Shown here: in pieces, positions 10,612 through 21,766 of the stretch
Numbering within the stretch: the first letter of the stretch is position 1
How the letters are laid out: the number at the start of each line of letters is the position of its first letter
Assembly (NCBI GenBank): GCA_028583685.1
Contig: JAMXIF010001253.1
Span: 78,620,150-78,684,149, forward strand
Length of the DNA: 64,000 nucleotides
Direction of reading: 5' to 3'
Origin: Petaurus breviceps papuanus
Taxonomy: Eukaryota; Chordata; Mammalia; Diprotodontia; Petauridae
Notes under the pieces: model-generated
What the model was told of the DNA's origin: nothing
Database searches by the model: none
What the model saw: the letters and a program-made list of their open reading frames with translations, nothing else
Made by a program: the position numbers and the translations under genes

Positions 10612-13291
10612 AAATGCTTTATTAACTTCTGATTTACATCGTTCGTTTCCGCCAGATTTTGAGTTACAAATTTTCTCCCCGTTTTTCCCCCACCCATCCC
10701 CCCAAAACAGCAGTCCCACAGGATATCCCCACCTCTGATCTGTTCTCTCCCATATTTTCTCCCATACCCGTTTCAACTTTTCCAGTAGGGCATGGTGGAT
10801 CTCTATATTTCCCAATTATATGTAAAACAATATTGATAATAGTATATATATATTTAAACATTTGATTTTAAAACTTTGAATTCCAGATTCATTCCCTTCC
10901 TCCCTTATCACCCACCCTTACTGGGAAGATAAGCAGTTCAGTATAGGTTGTACATGTGTGGCTAATGCAAAACAATAACATAGCAGATATATTGTAAAAG
11001 ACTGACTATATTTCCCTCCCTCCTATCCCACATCCCACTTGTTCTATTCTCTACTTTGATCCTGTCCCTTTTCAAAAGTGGGTGCTTCCAACTTCCCTCC
11101 CCCCCAGCCCCTTCTCAAGCCAGATTCAATAGGAATAAGGTTGACCCATTCCCTTTTGCCTTCCTATTCTTCCCCTCCATTGTAACCATTTTCCCTTGCC
11201 TCTTCTGTATGAGATAGTTGCCCCACTCTGTCTCTCCCCATCTCCTCTCATTATATCCCTCTCACCTCTTAATTTCACCTTTTAAGTATCATCCCTTCCT
11301 GTTAAATTGGTCCCGTGCCCTCTATCTATGTATACCTGTAAACATATATACACACATTCACATATGTATTCATATGCCCATATACCCTCATATATATATA
11401 TATTTCTAATCCCTTCAACTATTGAGAAAAGTTTCATAAATTACAATTATTGTTTTTCCATGTAGGAATGTTAATAGTTCAACTTTGATAAGTTCCTTAT
11501 GATTTCTTTTCCCTGTTTACCTTCTCATGCTTCTCTTGCTTCTTGTATCTGAATGTCAAATTTTCTATTCAACTCTGGTTTTTTCAGCAAGAATGCTTGG
11601 AAGTCCTCTATTCCACTGAATGACCATATTTTCCCCTGAAACATGATACTCAGTTTTGCGGGGTAGGTGACTCTTGGTTTTAGTCCCAGCTCCCTTGACC
11701 TCCGGAATATCACATTCCAAGCCCTTCCATCCCTCAGTGTAGAAGCTGCCAGATCCTGGGTTATTATAATTGTGTTTCCACAATATTCAAATTGTTTCTT
11801 CCTGGCTGCTTGTAATATTCTCTCCTTAATTCATGGAATTCCGGAACCTGGCCATATATTCCTAGGAGTTTTCTTTTTGGGATCTTTTTCAGGAGGTGAT
11901 CGGTGGATTCTTTCAACCTCTATTTTGCCCTGTGGTACTAAAACATCAGGGCAGTTTTCTTTGAGAATTTCCTGGAGGATGCTTTCTAGGTTCTTACTTT
12001 GGTCAGGGCTTTCAGGTAGTCCAATAATTTTTAAGTTATCTCTCCTGGATCTATTTTCCAGGTCAGTGGTTTTTCCCGTGAGATATTTCACATTGCCTTC
12101 TATTCTTTCATTTGTTTGGATCTGTTTAACAGCATCTTGATTTCTCATAAAGTCATTAGATTCCATTTGCTCCAGTCTAATTCTGAAGCAATGATTCTCC
12201 TCATTGAGCTTTTGAGATTCTTTTTCCATCTGGCAAATTCGACTTTTTTAAGGCATTCTTCTCCTCATTGCCTTTTTGACCCTCCTTTGCCATTTGAGTC
12301 AGTCTGTTTTTTTAAGGTATTATTTTCTTCGGTCAGGCTGTTGACTCTCATTTCATAATTTTCTTGCATTGTTCTCATTTCTCTTCCCAATTTTTCCTCC
12401 ACTTCTCTTATCTGCTTCTTAAGGTCCTCTATGGCCTGTAACCAGCTTGTATTTTCCTTTGAAGCTTTTGGTGCAGGGGTTCTGACTTCACTGTTTTCCT
12501 CCTGTTCCATGCCTTGTTCCTTCTTGTCCCCAAAATAGGAGTGTAATGTTGGAATCTTCTGTCTGCTTTGTTTCCTTTGCCTGCTCATTTTGCCACTCAA
12601 TTATTTGACTTTTGGGCTTTTTGCCACAGTAGGTCTCTGCCACCAGACAGAGGAGTTTTCTTCCCAAACACTGGGGTTTTCTCAGCTGCCGGAGGTATTA
12701 GATGGGTGCCCTCTCTGAGGCACGCTCTGGCAAGCTGGACACACACCCCAGGACCTCCACCCTAGATTGCAATCCAGATCCAAGCAGGTTAAAGCAAGAG
12801 TGATTACCCCTCAGACTGGTGCTTGGTACACTCTGCATTCCAGGAGCTGAAGCTGCCACGTGGAGCTGGCTGGCTGTGCCATCTCAGTGGTTTCTTGCCC
12901 TGGGGGTAAAAGCTACGCATTCCCACTTACGGGGTTCCAAAGTCCAGACTGCACTGGCCTGTCACTTTGTCCTTCGTATCTATGTATTGATAAATCTGGA
13001 AACGGCCACAGCTGCTGCTGATCTGGAGTCCCTCTGGCAGGCAGCTGGTCAGGCCTGCCCTGAGGCTAAAGCCTCAGAGTGGGGCTGGGCTAGGCTCCCA
13101 GAGCGCTGTACTGGCCGATTCCTGCTGGCCTGCTGGGCTGTCCTCAGCTGGAGGTTAGCTTCTCTGTGTCATTTTGTGGGTTCTGCATCTCCAAAGTTTG
13201 TTTCGAGTCCCCTTTTTACATGGATTGGGGAAGGTGGAAGTCAGAGCCGCGGGAAGGTCGTGCTTCTACTCCGCCATCTTGGCTCCGCCCC
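10612..13291 (-). mobile_element. Nearly full-length HAL1 (half-L1) retrotransposon, copy 1
   Basis: On the minus strand the 5' end reads GGGCGGAGCCAAGATGGCGG at 13291, the typical start of L1/HAL1 5' UTRs. A GC-rich 5' UTR of about 700 bp follows, then ORF1, then about 900 bp of purine-rich 3' sequence ending with AATAAAGC near 10620 and an A-rich tail. No ORF2 (endonuclease or reverse transcriptase) is present: ORF1 runs directly into the 3' region. This is the known HAL1 architecture, in which the element relies on an L1 partner for mobilisation. I could not find a clear target-site duplication. Confidence 0.85.
11525..12588 (-). pseudogene. HAL1 ORF1 (L1 ORF1p-like), copy 1, frameshifted
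   Basis: The start is the ATG at 12588 (MSRQRKQSRQKIPTLHS) and the stop is the TGA at 11525-11527. The reading is broken by frameshifts near 12230-12265 and around 11780-11830. Domains in order are a basic N-terminus; a long coiled coil with KKQIREVEEKLGREM and SLTEENNTLK heptads; an RRM-type core with RSRRDNLKIIGLPES and NCPDVLVPQGKIEVERIH; and a C-terminal domain with GLKPRVTYPAKLSIMFQGKI. These match the L1 ORF1p order, an RNA-binding trimeric chaperone that coats its own RNA. The span of 1064 nt implies about 354 residues, a normal L1 ORF1p length. It is not functional as it stands. Confidence 0.85.
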
Positions 13292-14709
13292 TGAAAGACC
13301 TGTTGAAGAGTTTTTTGTAATTATTCTCAATTGATAATACATAAATATATTTAGACAATATTGCCCAATACATTATTTAACAAAGACATATACTATAGTT
13401 TTTGTGAGGGAATGTAGTTGACATATCAAAGCCAATAAAATAATTAAATTATTTCCTTATTCTTATTTCAAAAATGTTTTACTTACAGATAAGCAGTTAA
13501 TCTAAAGTTTATATGTGATCTATTAACTTAGGTTATATCCATTACTTTTGAGAATAGTTTTTCATATTTCTTGTATGAACAGAGACCATCTAGCATCTTT
13601 CTTCATCTGTACAGAATGGGTGACGTGGAATGGCCAATAAAAATCTGTTCTTTGTAACACTGTATGGCATGCTGTATTGATTCAATCCCTATATGAACTT
13701 CAGAGCCATGGCAGTAAAATTTCTGTTCTGCTTACCACTGAAAAAGAAGAACTTTTTGATTGGCTGATGACCTCAAACTGAGAATGTTTACAAAAAGCCT
13801 TAACTAGGTGACTCAGATCCTTTCTGATCCAATTACATTCAAATTAGGATTACTGTAAATTCTAGGGAATGGGGGGGGGGGCAGTAAAAGAAGACTTAGG
13901 CCTTCCCAACGAAACCTGCAATATGTGACCCATGAGAATATGGCCATGCCATTTTCTTCTGTCTCTGTTGTGTGGATTCTTTACTAACATTAGTTGAAAC
14001 AGTACCAGTAAAGACTTCAGTCTTGTAAGTTTCAAAAGGAAAGGGAGCCTCTAGAAGTCAGAGAGCAGAAGTCCATGATTGATTTTGAAATCAGCAAGCC
14101 TGGTGGGAAGCAAAGTTCCAAGAAATAGAAAATATGAATATTTATCAGCAAATCACCAGCATTTTAGTGACGCAAATCTATACTTTGCATACTAACTGCA
14201 TTTTCATGATCTCTACAGGATTTATAGTATAACAAAGGTCATTTAATTAGACAATTATATTTATGCATAATTAAACATTCAAAAATATAGAATATACAAA
14301 AAAAATTTTCCAAAGGAACGAATTTGTCTTGTAAAAGAAACAATTTGAAAAATATAACTATCCAGTTGCAGACTGAAACAAAAGAGGGGAAAAATTGCCA
14401 GGTTTTCTCAAGTAGAGTTTTCTCCTTCCACCTGGAGGTTTAAAGAACTTTTCACTTGAACAAAATCAAGCAGGAGAGAGCAATCATCCACTTAGTTCCT
14501 TTTGTGATCATTCTCAGTTCTGGCTCTACAAGCATTTGAAAAGCTGCTATTCTTCCTGTAGCAAAAGATCAGAAACAATGGCTGTACATGCTCTAAAGTC
14601 CTTGTAAGGATTTAATTAGTAAAAAATGCTTCACATGCTTATAAAGACTGAGCTGTCATTGGCTCACTCCAGGATCCTGGTTCTAGTACTATACATAAGG
14701 TCACACTTT
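13292..14709. other. Unique intron sequence
   Basis: A G10 run lies at about 13871-13880. No repeat family recognised. Confidence 0.5.
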
Positions 14710-14759
14710 CTAATTTTGTGGCTTTACTTTCTTTTTTGTTTTTGTTGTTTTCATTTTGT

Positions 14760-16066
14760 TAAATTTTTATGAAGGGAAAAATCACACATACATTTAACAC
14801 AATTTGGTTGCAAGTTCCTTAGCTTTTGCCTTTTCCAGCTTAGCATTATGAGCCACTGATTTTGGATCCAAACATTGCCTCTCCAGTCATGACAGATTTC
14901 ATCATATCTGTAATTATAATTGATTTTGATGGTTTCTGGCAGTTTAGCCAGGGATCCCTTATCTTCAGGATTAACCTGTGTGAAGGCAATTCTTATGTAG
15001 GTCTTTCTGTGAACTGGGACCCATTCTGGCTTTACCTTTAATAATATAGTAAACACCATTTTTTCCAACATAAGACAGGTAGGAAGACCAGTAGCACAAT
15101 GTGGTCCATGTCATGTATAACCACTACCAACTGTGCCTACTTGATTTTTTTTAAACCAGGATAGTAACAGTATTGACACCTGCTCTGAGCACAGGTGGGT
15201 TCTTAGTGAGGACATCTGCTTTGCCTGCAGTTTCTTGCTTAGCCCAAGTCAACATCCTTTGCTTCTTCTCTTACTTTGTCTCAGGTCTGTATTTGTGAGC
15301 CAGTTTAAGCATTTGAGTAGCTTTCTGATGATCCAAACCCTGAGTGAACTGGTGTTTTGCCAAAGGAATATTCACAGCCCCAATGGCAACTATAAATATA
15401 CTGGCATAGTTCTGAATCACAAAATATAGCAGACTCTTCATATAGAAGACAGAGTCAAAACAATTATTCAGACACAAGAAAGCCAAATCCTAACATGAGA
15501 AAGCCAAATTCCAACACCAGAAAACCAAATCCATCATAGTAACAAAGAAGTTAATATACCTTATCACTACAGGAAGCAACACCATCCCAAAGCCTTCTCC
15601 CTGCTCAGGCCTTCCCAAAAACAAACACTCTCCTTTCTTCTCTCTCTACTGTTCCCTCTCCCTCCAAGCAATACATACATACATACACTTTTTAATCAAA
15701 GACTCTTGATTCAATCAAAGGCAAAACTCAATCAAAGGTACTTGATTGGCTAAAACTCAATCAAATAAAACTAAACTAAAAATCAACAAGGAAAAATCCT
15801 AGTTTGCTGTTACAACTGGTTAATTGCTGGTGGAACTTTCAAGTTCTTACAAAGATTAGACCTTTGATTCCACAATATGGTATATTAAGGCATTTGACAA
15901 ATTGAGTAAGGCTGCTTTTGGACCAGATGTCTTGACTAATGCCTAATTTCTTAGGCCATTTCTCCAACAAAGGGTTGACTGATTTCCTGGTCTCCTGCTT
16001 CTTTTTAACAGCTAGGGGTTGGAGCCATCTTCTTCCCCTTGGCCTTCTTTCCTTTAGGTATCTTAA
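14760..16066 (-). pseudogene. RPL7A: Processed pseudogene of ribosomal protein L7a, split by an LTR
   Basis: Read on the minus strand, the sequence gives an intron-less but decayed RPL7A. The start of the protein is near 16066 (KGKKAKGKK, then [11 protein letters not shown] and LGISQDI), with the expected ATG reading [13 protein letters not shown]-like codons follow just before 15819. The reading then resumes at 15352 with [14 protein letters not shown] and [12 protein letters not shown]. The C-terminal half lies at 14760-15071 (HRKTYIRIAFTQVNPEDKGS, LPETIKINYNYRYDEI). Stops, frameshifts and missense changes are spread throughout, so no function is expected. An A-rich remnant after the coding end (14710-14758 on the + strand is T-rich) fits L1-driven retrotransposition of the mRNA. 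The parent protein is a 60S ribosomal subunit component of about 266 residues. The break at 15353-15814 is a separate LTR insertion. Confidence 0.92.
15353..15814. mobile_element. Solo LTR (second family) inside the RPL7A pseudogene
   Basis: A 462-bp block begins TGTTTTGCC and ends GCTGTTACA (TG...CA ends) and interrupts the RPL7A reading exactly between AINQ and FTQ. It is flanked by the 5-bp direct repeat ACTGG at 15348-15352 and 15815-15819, the expected mark of retroviral integration. It is not alike to the LTRs at 6.5, 20.4 and 53.4 kb. Orientation is unclear because TATA-like and poly(A)-like words occur on both strands. It is a fossil with no internal region; the class is not resolved, although a 5-bp duplication fits ERV1 or ERVL-type elements. 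Confidence 0.8.
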
Positions 16067-16789
16067 CTGTCAGGATAATAAAGGAAGAGTGGGTATACTT
16101 TCCAACAATTAAAGTTTCTATTTTGCAACTTTGGGTTCATTTGGTGTATTTAATATAATATCAATAAAAGAATAGTGTGGTTATCTTAATACAAAGCAGA
16201 GGTACACACAGCTTTAGTGCATTCACCATTGATGCCATCAAGTTATGTATTCTCATCACATCCCAACATCCCAAAACTTTACCCTCAAGAACATCTAAAA
16301 CCTTGGGATATCTATCTGGCATATACTCACACAAAAAGAGGTCACTGGTGGCAAGGAAACCTATATGTCATACAGAGATATTATAATCAAGTAAGTCTTC
16401 TTCCAGTGACTTTTCTGTTGGACCAAGACCTCTGAAAAGATATCTCTATCTAGGGGAAACTTTCTTAAAATCCCTTCAAAATATCTCTAGTATTTGTCAT
16501 TCTTTTAATGGAATAACTTTCATTTAAAATCAATTTTTATTTTGTGTTATACCATATCATGTATTGTTCCTGGAACTCCAGAGTACAGAATCCAGAATCT
16601 CTATACCCAAATCTCCCATTGAAAAGAGATTCAAAACTAACAAGGCATTTTATTGACATCATTATTATTGGAGGGATAGCAAGCTCTGAAGAGTACGAAA
16701 CCACCAAAGATAATCTATATGAACAACAAAAAAAGTAATAAAAAAGAGGTTTTGAGAAATGAGTGGGATTTGAATGCTAAAATGGTAGA

Positions 16790-16830
<41 letters not shown>

Positions 16831-17269
16831 TACACACATGCATCTATATATACCCACATATATATGTATGTAGTTAATATAAGGAAAATATTTGTACTAT
16901 ACCAATATATGTATATATGATATATGTGTGTATGTGTATGTGTTCATGTAATGTGTGTATAAAATTTAAAGAAAAGAGATAAGAGAAAAATTATTTAAAG
17001 TATTTGAAACTGATGAAAATACATAGAAATTAATCATAATCCTCTCAACATTAAAATTTCTTTTTTTTAGTTTTTAATATTCATTTTAATTTGTTTCATG
17101 TTACTCACATATATACAAAAATGTAGGTGTAATTTGAACTTTTGTAAAAAAAAACAATTCTAAATGTACTAAGGAAGATAGATTAATGAATGAATGAATG
17201 CCACAGTTAATTTTTTAAAGAAAAAACAAGTTTGAATTTTTGTATGATGGAATTCTTTTTTTTCACATT
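16067..17269. other. Unique intron sequence with TA-rich tract
   Basis: No coding or RNA signal seen. Confidence 0.5.
16793..16960. repeat. (TA)n and TATG/TGTA-rich tract
   Basis: Pure (TA)n at about 16795-16821, then ACACATATATA and GTGTATGTG words. Confidence 0.85.
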
Positions 17270-18004
17270 TCTATTGTTTTCCTAATTAATTAAATTTTAG
17301 TTTTCAGCATTCATTTCCACATTTTGAGTTGCAAATTTTCTCCTCATCTCCTCCCTTCTTTCACTCCTCCCATCCCCTTTCCCCTTTCTTTCTTGTAGGG
17401 TAAGATAGATTTCTATACCCCATTGTCTGTATATTATTTCCCAGTTGCAGGGAAAAATTCATTTACTAACAGGTTTTAAAACTTAGAATTCCAAATTCTC
17501 TCCCTTCTTGCTTCTCACCCACCCTCACTGAGAAGGCAAGCAATTAAATATAGATTACACATGTGGAGTTATGCAAAAGAGTTTCATAATGGTTATTTTC
17601 TGAAAGACTAGCTATATTTCCCTCCATTCAATCCTACTCCCCCACTTATTCCAATTTTCTCCTGTGACCATGTCCCTTTTCAAAAGCGTTTGCTTCTGAC
17701 TATCCCCTTCCCCAATCTGCCTTCCCTTCTATCATGCCCTTGCTCCTTACTTTCCTATAAGGTAAGATACCCAATTGAGTATGTATGTTATTCCCTCCTT
17801 AAGACAGATTCAATGAGGGTAAGGTTCACTCATTCCCTCTCACCTCCTCCTTCCCCTCCATTGTGAAGCCCTTTTCTTGCATCTTTTACATGAGATAATT
17901 TACACCATTATATCTCTCCCTTTCTCCTCCCAGTATATTTCTCTCTCACCCCTTAATTTTATTGCTTAGATATCATCCTTTCATATCCAACTTACCCAGT
18001 GCCA

Positions 18005-18091
<87 letters not shown>

Positions 18092-19490
18092 CTTTCAACT
18101 ACCCTAATATTGAGAGAGGGCTCATGATATTCAAATACCATCCTTCCATGTAGGAATATAAACAGTTCAACTTTAATAAGTCCCTTATGATTTCCCTTTC
18201 CTGTTTACCTTATCATAGTCCTCTTGATTTTTGTATTTGAAAGTCAAATTTTCTATTCAGCTCTAATCTTTTCATCAAGAATGCTTGAAAGTCCTCTATT
18301 TCATTGAGTGTCCATTTTTCCCACTCAGGTTTGCTGGGTTGGTGGTTCTTGGCTTTAATCTTAGTTCCTATGACCACTGAAATATCCCATTACAAGCCAT
18401 TCAATCCCTTCATGTAGAAGTTGCTAGGTCTCATGTTAACCTGATTGTACTTCCAAAATCCTCAAATTGTTTCTTTCTGACAACTTACAATATTTTCTCC
18501 TTGACCTGGGAACTCTGTAATTTGGCTACAATATTCCTAGGACTTTTCCCTTTGGGATCTCTTTCAAGAGACAGTGGATTTTTTTCCATTTCTATTTTAC
18601 CCTCTGGTTATAGACCATCGGGGCAATTTTCTTTGATAATTTCTCGAAAGATGTTTCATCTCTTTTTAGATCATGACTTTCAGGTAGTTCAGTAATTTTA
18701 AAATTATCTCTCCTGGATATATTTTTCAGGTCAGTGAATTTTCCAGTGATATATTTCACATTGTCTTCCACCTTTTCATCATTTTGGTTCTGTTTTATAA
18801 TGTATTGATTTCTCATAAAGTCATTAGCTTCCATTTGCTACATTGTAATTTTTAAGTAATTATTTTCTTTTGTGAACTTTTGGACTTCCTTTTCCATTTG
18901 GTAAATTCTGCTTTTTAAGGCATTCTCATTGACTTTTTGAACCTCTCTTTTGCCTTTTGGGTTAGTCTATTTTTTTAATGTGTTATTTTCTTCAGTATTT
19001 TTTGGGGGGGTCTCTTTAGCAAGCTGTTAACTCATTTTTCATTATTTTCTTGCATCACTCTCATTTCTCTTCCCAATTTTCCTCTAATTCCTTTACTTGA
19101 TTTTCAAAATCTTTTTTGAGCTCTTCCATGGCCTGCAACTAATTCATATTTTTCTTGGAGGCTTTTGATGCAGGAGCTTTGACTTTGTTGTCTTCTTCCG
19201 GTTGTATGTTTTGATCTTGTCACGAAAGTTGAATTCTATACTCTTGACTTTTTAATGCTGTTTGCTTATCTTTCCAGCCAAATACTTGGCCTTTCTCACA
19301 CTTTGTTATGATAGGACTCTACTTCCACTGGGTGTGGGTATGGGTGTACTGTCTCAGGCTTCAGAGGTTTTGGATCAATCACTTGATTCCTCTACCCTCT
19401 GTGGGCCCATAGCCCCAAAACCAGCCACTGCCACTGCTGCTGCTACTGTCACCACCTCCAATGCCCTAGTGCTTGGGCTGGACCAATTGA
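17270..19490 (-). mobile_element. Older HAL1/L1 copy lacking ORF2, copy 2
   Basis: This has the same order as the other HAL1 copies but is more diverged. The 3' region (17270-18150) contains an expanded (TCTA)n tract. ORF1 follows on the minus strand (about 18200-19215), with NISRRDNFKITELPES and SFEKLSKKIAPMV in the RRM-like core at 18592-18834. A short GC-rich 5' UTR piece runs to about 19490, so it is 5'-truncated. There is no ORF2. Many stops are present. Confidence 0.75.
18006..18092. repeat. (TCTA)n tetranucleotide microsatellite
   Basis: About three TCTG units and then about 18 TCTA units inside HAL1 copy 2. Confidence 0.9.
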
Positions 19491-20289
19491 AAATGTAAAT
19501 AATCACTAAGCTATCAATTCAGTAAGAGATTTTAGAATTGCATAAATAATAATTCTTCAATCACAATCTGCATGTTACTGTAAAGAAATCATTGCAGTGA
19601 AAATACAATGGTGATAAGTGAGATAATTTATGTTTAAAAGAAGAAACAAAATAAAAACAATCCCTTGATCACTTTGGGTTCTAAAAAAGAGGACAGTTTA
19701 GAAGTATATAGATGTTTTACAGAAGACACATATCATCATACTCACATATCCCAGCACTTTCTATACAAAGTGATGACTCTTCATATTGAGGAACATAAGC
19801 AAATTTGCTTTCTTGCTAGTAATACCAGACCTGTGAACTTGATCCCAAAAGAGAATAGTCAATGCTCAAGTTAGTGTTTTATGTCAAAGCTGGGAATGGC
19901 AGCTGGGTCTCTGTTGATGTTTCTAGCAATATTAAAGACCTCTCTGGGAAAATTTTCTGCCCAATATAGAGAAGTTCTTACTTCAGATGCTTTGGTTGTC
20001 TAAAGAATGGTTATGAGTGGAGGAAAATATAGGCTAAAAAAGGGGAATCTGGTCATTTTGTTCATGTTATCATTTTGTACTTCTCACCTATGATGGAATG
20101 AATGCTTCGGATATTTGTACGATTAATATGGCTATAGTTATAAGATTGGGACACATTTCAGTCATTTGGGGCATATACATTTTACTTTATCACTTGTGAG
20201 TCTACAACCATACATTTTCTGACAGAAATAATTTTTTAGTGCAAGAGAGTACAATGTCCCCCATTATAATAACCAATTGACACCATCAA
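19491..20289. other. Unique intron sequence
   Basis: Nothing recognised. Confidence 0.5.
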
Positions 20290-20442
20290 TAAATTAAAAA
20301 TATAGCTGGATATGGGGTAAAAAGACCTGGATTCAAATCCTAGCTCTGGATTATGATCTGTTGAAATTGGACAAATTGCTCAACATCTCTGGAACTCAGT
20401 ATCTTCCATACAGTGATTCAGATCAATTATGACTATGATGTT
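20290..20442 (+). repeat. MIR-type SINE next to the solo LTR
   Basis: AGACCTGGATTCAAATCCTA with a degraded core. The solo LTR at 20443 abuts its 3' side. Confidence 0.5.
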
Positions 20443-20980
20443 TGTAGCGGCAAGCACCTCAAGCGTCCTCAGGGTTTGCAGCTACCACAGATTCTTGGAT
20501 CTGCTTTGTTAAAGGAAAGCAACTCAAAATGGGTTAACAAGCTTACTTTAATCAGTCAGACATATATCGTTTACCTTGTTCAGGAGAAAAGGTCAGCACC
20601 CTGAACCTCAAAGTATACAGGCATAATTATCAAGACAGAAACATCAAGTAGACAGATTTCCAAACTGTCCAACCATTACATCCATACCCAGTCAACATCT
20701 GGGTTTCCACATTCTGGGTTTTTCAAAGCCGGGGGACTCTCAACAACGGCTTCCCAGAATTCAGATCAAATCACAGAACACTTCTCAAAGTGAGTCCCAA
20801 AACAAAGTTACACATCAGGGCTTATATAGCCTTCTCCTGGCTCAGAGAATGTAACAACCTTATTGACTCACTGGCCAATCAAGAAGTATCTACTGAAAAA
20901 CAAGCCTCCCCCACCCAAGGCTTCAGGTGCACATTAGCCTAGGGGCAGGGAAGATCTTTAAAATTTACATTCTTATTACA
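20443..20980 (-). mobile_element. Solo LTR, same family as the 53.4-kb element
   Basis: This copy is about 538 bp, TGTAGCGGC...CTTATTACA, bounded by the 5-bp duplication ATGTT (20438-20442 and 20981-20985). It is close to the 53.4-kb LTRs along its whole length. It appears to sit next to or inside a MIR copy. Confidence 0.9.
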
Positions 20981-20985
20981 ATGTT

Positions 20986-21332
20986 TTATCTTTAATCTGT
21001 TTCACTTTTTTTTGTTGTCATCAATTGTTTAAACTGAAATTTCCTAACTTGGATGCCCTGCTTTCTTTTCAATTTTGTTTTCTTCTAACTTAGTCATAAT
21101 TTCTCTCTCTCCTTTTTCTCTTTTTGATAGCCTAGTGGTAGAACCCAAAACATTCTTTTGGAAATGACTTTCACATTGGTAATTTATCTTTTCCTTACTA
21201 TTAGAACATGATCATTTTAATTGGCATGTATATATTATTATGTTAAGTGTTTTCCATGTATAGTAACTTTTTTTCTTGGAATATTTATTCTATGTCAGAA
21301 GACTCAATAATTTCCAAACCTTTGCACATTGT
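20986..21332. other. T-rich intron sequence
   Basis: Nothing recognised. Confidence 0.5.
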
Positions 21333-21346
21333 CATTTTCCACTCTT

Positions 21347-21515
21347 TTTTTTTTGCCCCTTTTTTTTTTAGGGCAATTGGGGTTAAGTAACTTGCCCAAG
21401 GTTACACAGCTAGTTTGTGTGTGTGTGTGTGTTTTAAGGGTCTGAGGATGGAACCGAACTCCGGTCCTCCTGACTCTGGGGCTGGTGCTTTACTCACTGC
21501 GTCACCTAGCTGCCC
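21347..21515 (-). repeat. tRNA-headed SINE with target-site duplication
   Basis: From GGGCAATTGGGGTTAAGTAA to GCGTCACCTAGCTGCCCC. It is flanked by CATTTTCCACTCTT (21333-21346) and CATTTTCTACTCTT (21516-21529). A (GT)n expansion lies inside at 21415-21432. Confidence 0.85.
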
Positions 21516-21633
21516 CATTTTCTACTCTTAAATCATGTTTTCCAACATATTTTTACCATCCTTCCTTACCTTTACATTGAAGTTGTTGAGTATTAAATTA
21601 ACAACAGTTAAATTATATTAATTTAATTTAATA

Positions 21634-21744
21634 AATAGAGCATTGGTGCTGGAGTCAGGAGGGCGTGAGTTCAGATCTGTGTGTCAAGTGTCTGAGACCA
21701 GATTTGAACTCAGGTCCTCCTGACTCCAGGGATGGTGCTCTATT
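21634..21744. repeat. SINE head foldback (inverted repeat)
   Basis: The 45-bp arms 21634-21678 and 21700-21744 are inverted copies of the same SINE head. By eye 36 of 45 positions pair around a 21-bp loop. The right-hand copy continues to about 21766 (ACTGCACCACATAGCCACCC). Confidence 0.8.
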
Positions 21745-21766
21745 CACTGCACCACATAGCCACCCC

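Noticed and set aside
11667-12140. 157-codon + strand open frame, with similar frames at 28683-29051 and 61486-61677
   Set aside because: These are shadows of HAL1 ORF1, which codes on the minus strand.
12819-13334. 171-codon open frame on the + strand
   Set aside because: It is the antisense of the GC-rich HAL1 5' UTR; the parallel stretch in the 60-kb copy is not kept open in the same way.
18006-18092. CRISPR-like regular repeat
   Set aside because: It is a plain TCTA microsatellite without spacers.
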